A stretch of 22,964 nt of DNA from a virus: the IMG/VR virus record IMGVR_UViG_3300030406_003155, positions 3,091-26,054 of that record; one strand, 5' to 3'. The position numbers were made by a program, and so were the translations under genes. Positions 20,508-22,964 of this stretch are shown here, piece after piece (the stretch's first letter is position 1; the number at the start of each line of letters is the position of its first letter). The notes below the pieces were generated by a model. The model did no database searches, was not told the origin of the DNA, and saw nothing but the letters and a program-made list of their open reading frames with translations.

Positions 20508-20862
20508 CAGCACCCCCGATTTTTTCGTACTTAACTTTTATTTCAGTAGTTTCTTGTTCAACTAAAAATTCCTCATACAATTTTGGAAATTTTTCTTTGA
20601 ACTTAGTTGTGTCAAATCTTTTCATCTTTCTTTGAATAAGTTGAGCAAAGCCCTCAAAGTCATTGCCCATATCATTTAAGATAATAAGATTAGTTTTTAA
20701 GTCTTTGAAAGTTTGCACATATTCGGGTTTCATAAGACTTGTCTGTTTAGTGTATTCTGAAATAGTGGTTTTCAAAATACCATAGTTTAACAATGCAAGT
20801 TTTTGTTGTTGACTTGCTTTTTTAACTCTTATTTTTTTAAGAGTGTTTTTTTGCTTTGTCAT
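20500..20862 (-). CDS. Basic helical protein, first gene of the P1 unit, 120 aa
   Basis: A 120-residue, mostly helical and Lys-rich protein starting MTKQKNTLKKIRVKKASQQQ. It contains YGILKTTISEYTKQTSLMKP, LKTNLIILNDMGNDFEGFAQ and LIQRKMKRFDTTKFKEKFP, and ends ...YEKIGGADA. An AAAAGGAGTAAAGTT ribosome binding site and the P1 promoter lie directly upstream. The basic N-terminal arm followed by helices would suit a DNA-binding protein, and its position upstream of the terminase raises the question of whether it is the missing small terminase, but no helix-turn-helix is evident. It is an unrecognised family. Confidence 0.7.
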   Translation of the reverse strand: MTKQKNTLKKIRVKKASQQQKLALLNYGILKTTISEYTKQTSLMKPEYVQTFKDLKTNLIILNDMGNDFEGFAQLIQRKMKRFDTTKFKEKFPKLYEEFLVEQETTEIKVKYEKIGGADA

Positions 20863-20869
20863 AACTTTA

Positions 20870-20886
20870 CTCCTTTTGTTTATGTT
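20870..20886 (-). repeat. Leader repeat copy 1 (AACATAAACAAAAGGAG)
   Basis: A 17-base sequence holding the ribosome binding site of the 120-residue gene. It is identical to 21695-21711 in front of the 167-residue gene and partly matched at 22456-22471 in front of the 26-residue peptide gene. It suggests related promoter/leader cassettes for the three right-end units. Confidence 0.8.
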
Positions 20887-20897
20887 AAGTTATAACT

Positions 20898-20928
20898 AAT
20901 CTTATATAGATAAGATTTTTAAAAACAA
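20898..20928 (-). promoter_or_regulatory. Promoter P1 with operator-like inverted repeat
   Basis: On the minus strand TTGTTT (20923-20928) and TATAAG (20901-20906) are spaced by 16 bases, an acceptable sigma-70 promoter about 40 bases before the 120-residue gene. An inverted repeat AATCTTAT and ATAAGATT with a 4-base gap (20898-20917) overlaps the -10 box, as expected for a repressor-binding operator. It presumably drives the 120-residue, 80-residue and GIY-YIG genes. Confidence 0.5.
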
Positions 20929-21003
20929 CTCTTTTTTTCACTATTTCAAAAAAAAATTTCTTTCATAGAGCCACGCACATTAACATTTTAAACTCTTTTG
21001 ATA

Positions 21004-21204
21004 CTAGGGGTCATGGCTTTTTTTATCTAAAAAGATTTTAAATTTTCTACCCGTGTAGCGAACTGGCGTCCTAATCTTTCTTTTTAAAATAATTAGAGAA
21101 CGCAGAAACGAGAAACGAGACGGCACGGGTTGAAGCCCGTGCCGATTGAATAAATAACAAGCACAACATAAGTAGATTGCTATTTCAACAAATCCTAAAT
21201 CCAT
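21004..21204 (-). CDS. Possible 66-aa membrane protein containing a palindromic insert
   Basis: An open frame starting MDLGFVEIAIYLCCACYLFN (one hydrophobic helix with two Cys) followed by a strongly basic part (RHGLQPVPSRFSFLRSL..., RKFKIFLDKKSHDP). The ATG has a very good site, GAGGAAAGTA, and overlaps the end of the 167-residue gene by 20 bases. Against it, the middle is formed by the perfect hairpin at 21121-21144 and the CTCGTTT heptads, which look like a non-coding element or terminator. It may be a real small membrane protein carrying an inserted palindrome, or a chance frame. Confidence 0.45.
   Translation of the reverse strand: MDLGFVEIAIYLCCACYLFNRHGLQPVPSRFSFLRSLIILKRKIRTPVRYTGRKFKIFLDKKSHDP
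21108..21119 (-). repeat. Two tandem CTCGTTT heptads beside a hairpin
   Basis: On the minus strand CTCGTTTCTCGTTT follows directly after the hairpin at 21121-21144 and is followed by CTGCGTTCTC. Almost the same string, CTCGTTTATTGCGTTCTC, follows the hairpin at 21967-21992, showing the two hairpin-plus-heptad units are related. Confidence 0.75.
21121..21144. terminator. Perfect GC-rich hairpin at the end of the P2 unit
   Basis: CGGCACGGG (21121-21129) and CCCGTGCCG (21136-21144) form a perfect 9-bp stem with a 6-base loop, about 40 bases after the stop of the 167-residue gene. On the minus strand it is followed by a T/C-rich tail (TCTCGTTTCTCGTTTC), so it may act as an intrinsic terminator with an imperfect U-tract. 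It also lies inside the possible 66-residue frame. Confidence 0.65.
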
Positions 21205-21688
21205 TACTTTCCTCGCAGAACTCAATAAACTCATTTACATTCTCTAATGTAAAAGGGTATTCTGAAGCATAGTCGTACTTCGCTTGAATCCAACTCCATG
21301 TATCGTGATCGTCCTTTGGATAGTCACGTGGTGCGAGATTTTTTTCACCTGTTTCAGCTTCGACTTTCTTTCGTAACATTTCATGAAGTTTATTTACATG
21401 GCGATTATTTTCTTCGGCTTTCTTCATGTCCTCTTCACATTCTTTGATACCTTTCGCAACTGTTCCGTTGCTAATTAACGCTTTTAATTGATTTGCAATT
21501 TGCTTTGCTTGTTCTTGGCTTACCTCATGCCCACCATTAGACTGCCACAAAGGTTTATTTTTTTCTTCTATAACCCCTGTATGTTCGCAGACAAATTCGG
21601 CGAGACGACGCCACCACCAAACGTTGTTTCTGAAATACTCACCTTTTTCTGTTTTATGATTTCCTAGACTATATAAATCAAAGCCCAT
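21185..21688 (-). CDS. Conserved 'MGFDLY' protein of unknown function, 167 aa
   Basis: A 167-residue soluble protein. It begins MGFDLYSLGNHKTEKGEYFR, then NNVWWWRRLAEFVCEHTGVI, GGHEVSQEQAKQIANQLKAL, a helical middle (about 85-115), and ends with ENVNEFIEFCEESNGFRIC. I recognise this combination (GFDxYGxxxxxxxGxYFRNNVWWWRPLxxxVxE... ENVxxFxxFCxxSxGFxIC) as a conserved hypothetical family in bacteria and phages; no function is known to me. The start is the ATG at 21688 with an ideal AAAAGGAGAAAATC site. The frame stays open further upstream, but that part crosses the P2 promoter and the GC-rich repeat zone and should not be included. Confidence 0.82.
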   Translation of the reverse strand: MGFDLYSLGNHKTEKGEYFRNNVWWWRRLAEFVCEHTGVIEEKNKPLWQSNGGHEVSQEQAKQIANQLKALISNGTVAKGIKECEEDMKKAEENNRHVNKLHEMLRKKVEAETGEKNLAPRDYPKDDHDTWSWIQAKYDYASEYPFTLENVNEFIEFCEESNGFRIC

Positions 21689-21694
21689 GATTTT

Positions 21695-21711
21695 CTCCTT
21701 TTGTTTATGTT
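21695..21711 (-). repeat. Leader repeat copy 2 (AACATAAACAAAAGGAG)
   Basis: Identical over 17 bases to 20870-20886. It includes the ribosome binding site of the 167-residue gene and lies just downstream of promoter P2. A weaker match continues further upstream into the P2/P3 promoter similarity. Confidence 0.8.
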
Positions 21712-21720
21712 TATCCCATG

Positions 21721-21748
21721 AATGTAAGACTTTATTTGGTAAAGTCAA
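21721..21748 (-). promoter_or_regulatory. Promoter P2 with inverted repeat in the spacer
   Basis: On the minus strand TTGACT (21743-21748), 16 bases, then TACATT (21721-21726) make a good sigma-70 type promoter for the 167-residue gene. A perfect inverted repeat GACTTTA and TAAAGTC (21728-21746, 5-base gap) sits between the boxes, a likely operator. The AAGTCTTA next to the -10 and the downstream CATGGGA are shared with promoter P3. Confidence 0.6.
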
Positions 21749-21906
21749 GCACAAAATTTTCACGATCCACGAAACCTTCAGGAAGAAAAACTGGGGCTCT
21801 GGCTCTGGGAGCTGGTCTCTACACATTTGAGTGTCATCAAACGAGGAACTACCAACGAGACCACGCCTCTTCCAGCAGGATCTGGTGCTGGTACTGGCCA
21901 GGTCTC
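21749..21906. repeat. GC-rich intergenic segment A with heptad and hairpin repeats
   Basis: This stretch is visibly richer in G and C than the rest and has no credible gene. It carries a 33-base repeat (21828-21860) matching 22671-22703 at 25 of 33 positions, including two ACGAG boxes 14 bases apart. A CCAGCA/TGCTGG stem lies at 21872-21891; it is repeated in kind at 22530-22558 and preceded by the same TTCCAGCAG. There is also a 17-base segment (21768-21784) close to 19898-19914. It seems to be a diverged copy of parts of the array at the right end. Confidence 0.6.
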
Positions 21907-22017
21907 TTACCATAAGCTTAGAGCTGCTAGGACCGAGAACGCAATAAACGAGGGAACGCGACATGCGATGGCTGCCGAAACGGCAGCCCATCCAATGATC
22001 ATAATCCCGACTAACAT
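21907..22017 (-). CDS. Possible 36-aa hydrophobic peptide
   Basis: An open frame reading MLVGIMIIGWAAVSAAIACR then VPSFIAFSVLAALSLW, nearly all hydrophobic. Its ATG lies one base after the stop of the DUF2314-like gene, and a GGGGAAAG element could serve as ribosome binding site. However, codons for WAAVSAA are made by the hairpin at 21967-21992 and the rest by a CTCGTTT repeat segment, so it may be a by-product of a terminator-like element. It is reported as doubtful. Confidence 0.35.
   Translation of the reverse strand: MLVGIMIIGWAAVSAAIACRVPSFIAFSVLAALSLW
21967..21992. terminator. Hairpin after the DUF2314-like gene
   Basis: GGCTGCCG (21970-21977) and CGGCAGCC (21981-21988) pair perfectly over 8 bp with a 3-base loop; allowing one bulge, GATG and CATC extend it to 11 pairs. 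It begins about 27 bases after the stop of the DUF2314-like gene on the minus strand and is followed by CTCGTTTATTGCGTTCTC, the same tail seen after the hairpin at 21121-21144. It is probably an end-of-unit structure. Confidence 0.6.
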
Positions 22018-22018
22018 T

Positions 22019-22375
22019 TTACTTTCCCCATGTTATTCCCTCTACATCTGTCTTGAACTTAACGTGTTGACGCAACTGTAGCTTCGTAAGTATTTTAGGT
22101 ACGTTGTCTAACAAACCTTCACCTTTGAGTCTGCTGCCCTTGGTAATCCTCACCCACATCTTCTCGGCATAACCACGGTGCTTGAACCATACGTACACGT
22201 AATCCTGCATCGAAGGCCTCCTTTCCAGCGCTTTTATCTTGAAGTATGTTTCTTTGCCGTGGTGAGGGCACGAGAAAACAACATTGTCTTCTTCTATCTG
22301 TTTGGCTTCTTCTTCCATTTGTTTGGCTTCTTCAGAGTCTAACGGATCTCTCCAAATAAATTTATCTTTGGTCAT
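22019..22375 (-). CDS. DUF2314-like protein, 118 aa
   Basis: A 118-residue protein. The first 30 residues are acidic and Glu-rich (DPLDSEEAKQMEEEAKQIEE). The rest fits DUF2314 as I know it: DYVYVWFKHRGYAEKMWVRI, then TKGSRLKGEGLLDNVPKILT and KTDVEGITWGK, matching the family pattern (VKxxFxxxxxxEHMWVxVTxxxxxxFxGxLxNxPxxxxxxxxGxxVxxxxxDIxDW). The biochemical function is unknown. It starts at an ATGA junction with the 26-residue membrane peptide and forms the P3 unit with it. A single CPHHGK motif (Cys plus two His) is seen near residue 36. Confidence 0.75.
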   Translation of the reverse strand: MTKDKFIWRDPLDSEEAKQMEEEAKQIEEDNVVFSCPHHGKETYFKIKALERRPSMQDYVYVWFKHRGYAEKMWVRITKGSRLKGEGLLDNVPKILTKLQLRQHVKFKTDVEGITWGK

Positions 22376-22452
22376 AGTATTACCCCCACGAGCTTCAGGA
22401 TAACAATGATGCTAACGCAAAAGGTTAGCTCTACTAGTATACTTTTAGACAT
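22372..22452 (-). CDS. 26-aa single-pass membrane peptide before the DUF2314-like gene
   Basis: A short gene reading MSKSILVELTFCVSIIVILK then LVGVIL, essentially one transmembrane helix. It has an AGGAGAAAGAA ribosome binding site and is the first gene after promoter P3. Its stop overlaps the start of the DUF2314-like gene as ATGA (4 bases). Such coupling plus the good start site makes it likely to be translated, either as a real membrane peptide or as a leader that couples translation of the next gene. Confidence 0.62.
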   Translation of the reverse strand: MSKSILVELTFCVSIIVILKLVGVIL

Positions 22453-22480
22453 TTCTTTCTCCTATGTTATGTGTCCCATG

Positions 22481-22509
22481 TACATAAGACTTCTATCTCC
22501 TGCTGTCAA
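22481..22509 (-). promoter_or_regulatory. Promoter P3
   Basis: On the minus strand a consensus -35 TTGACA (22504-22509), a 17-base spacer and TATGTA (22481-22486) give a likely sigma-70 promoter for the 26-residue and DUF2314-like genes. The region from -35 to the ribosome binding site is recognisably similar to that of P2 (CTTGAC, AAGTCTTA, CATGGGA, ATAACAT). An 8-base palindrome ATGTACAT overlaps the -10. Confidence 0.6.
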
Positions 22510-22964
22510 GAACTTTTTTGAAATCTTTTCCAGCAGAGGTTCCTGACGCTGGTGCTGGGCCCATGGTCATTACCTCTTTGTTCAGCGAATGGCGATGAAC
22601 GAGAACGAGGACTGCGATACCATCACCTGCTTCCCAGCTCCTGGCTGCACCAGCCAGTACCCTATTTACCTGAGTGTTGTCAAACGAGAGTTCGCCAACG
22701 AGAACGTAGCTTTTCGTACCACGGTAATCCTTCGCGCTGCCAGCTCCCAGATCCTGGGCCCAGAGTCTGATGGTCTTTAGTGGCGTCAAACGAGGAAACG
22801 AGAAGCGAGGAACGAGGACTTCAGGAGGCAGCACCAGCTGCCTTCGCCAGCAGCCTCCAGATCCCTTGAGTTGTGGTGTCCGAGGACGTAGAAACGAGGT
22901 CAACGCAACGAGAATCACGGTTCACGGCCAGAATTTCTAAGGCTCTCTGCTTGAGGGGGGAGTT
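22510..22964. repeat. GC-rich array of CTCGTT heptads and hairpins at the right end
   Basis: This stretch of more than 450 bases has no convincing gene. On the minus strand CTCGT boxes occur in clusters at 22908, 22894, 22812-22790 (four, one varied), 22698, 22684, 22605 and 22599, mostly 7 or 14 bases apart. Between them are GC-rich hairpins: AGGCAGC/GCTGCCT (22826-22843) with an outer GGAGGC/GCCTCC pair, CCCAG/CTGGG plus palindrome CTGGGCCCAG (22746-22763), CTGGCTG/CAGCCAG (22641-22657) and CCAGCA/TGCTGG (22530-22558). A frame covering 22493-22918 stays open but its translation is largely repeat-derived. The role is unknown: origin, packaging site, structured RNA or mobile palindrome family. 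Confidence 0.65.

Noticed and set aside
21100-21150. tRNA gene at the GC-rich hairpin
   Set aside because: GGGTTGAAGCCC superficially resembles a T-arm, but no cloverleaf, anticodon arm or acceptor stem can be formed around it. No tRNA was found elsewhere by eye.
21689-21991. N-terminal extension of the 167-residue 'MGFDLY' gene
   Set aside because: The frame is open upstream, but the ATG at 21688 has an ideal ribosome binding site and the family starts with MGFDLY; the extension crosses a promoter and repeats.
22590-22912. CRISPR-like interpretation of the ACGAG repeats
   Set aside because: The repeated word is only 5-7 bases long, spacing is 6-14 bases within clusters and irregular between them, and there are no constant-length spacers or cas genes.
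22493-22918. 141-residue open frame on the minus strand across the right-end array
   Set aside because: It would start at GTG without a good ribosome binding site, its first half is repeat-derived, and its end overlaps the -35 box of promoter P3. It is kept only as a finding, not as a gene.

Overview
This window looks like part of the genome of a tailed double-stranded DNA phage (Caudoviricetes), probably from an AT-rich marine alphaproteobacterium such as SAR11. Most of it is strongly AT-rich. Nearly every credible gene lies on the minus strand, so the map reads from right to left. Genes are packed with 1-8 base overlaps, often TAATG or ATGA stop/start junctions. Many small proteins resemble families I know from uncultured marine phage genomes. 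I see a P22/SU10-like large portal, two adaptor-type proteins and a fibre gene, but no tape-measure, sheath or major tail-tube gene between the capsid and fibre genes. A short-tailed (podovirus-like) particle is therefore likely, although the left end is cut off. The host is an inference.

Right end (about 19.7-23.0 kb): three small transcription units, each with its own candidate promoter. They encode a 26-residue membrane peptide plus a DUF2314-like protein (P3), a conserved 'MGFDLY' protein (P2), and two unknown small proteins plus a GIY-YIG endonuclease (P1). These units alternate with unusual, relatively GC-rich stretches that contain many perfect hairpins and a dispersed seven-base motif (CTCGTTT on the minus strand). 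A cluster of this material fills the last 450 bases.

Middle (about 19.7 to 7.2 kb): an XF1762/Mom-like acetyltransferase-fold protein, the large terminase, a 736-residue protein with a domain like those of phage 'polyvalent' proteins, the portal, a LAGLIDADG endonuclease overlapping a holin-like gene, a phage GroES co-chaperonin, a scaffold, a head protein of unknown role and the major capsid protein, with small proteins between them.

Left part (7.2 kb to 1): small basic Lys/Arg-rich proteins in two groups, a lysis cassette (membrane/coiled-coil protein, hidden 26-residue membrane peptide, 69-residue protein, M15 peptidase endolysin), then adaptor/connector proteins and a tail fibre with trimeric-adhesin 'head' repeats. 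The start of another tail gene is cut by the left edge.

Together this is the packaging, head, lysis and tail half of the phage, next to a small accessory or early region at the right. The most unusual signals are the GC-rich heptad/hairpin array with its three related promoters, a shared C-terminal YIKDL tail on several unrelated small virion-region proteins, and the hidden small membrane genes. Not found: a small terminase subunit, tRNA genes, CRISPR arrays, replication genes or an integrase.
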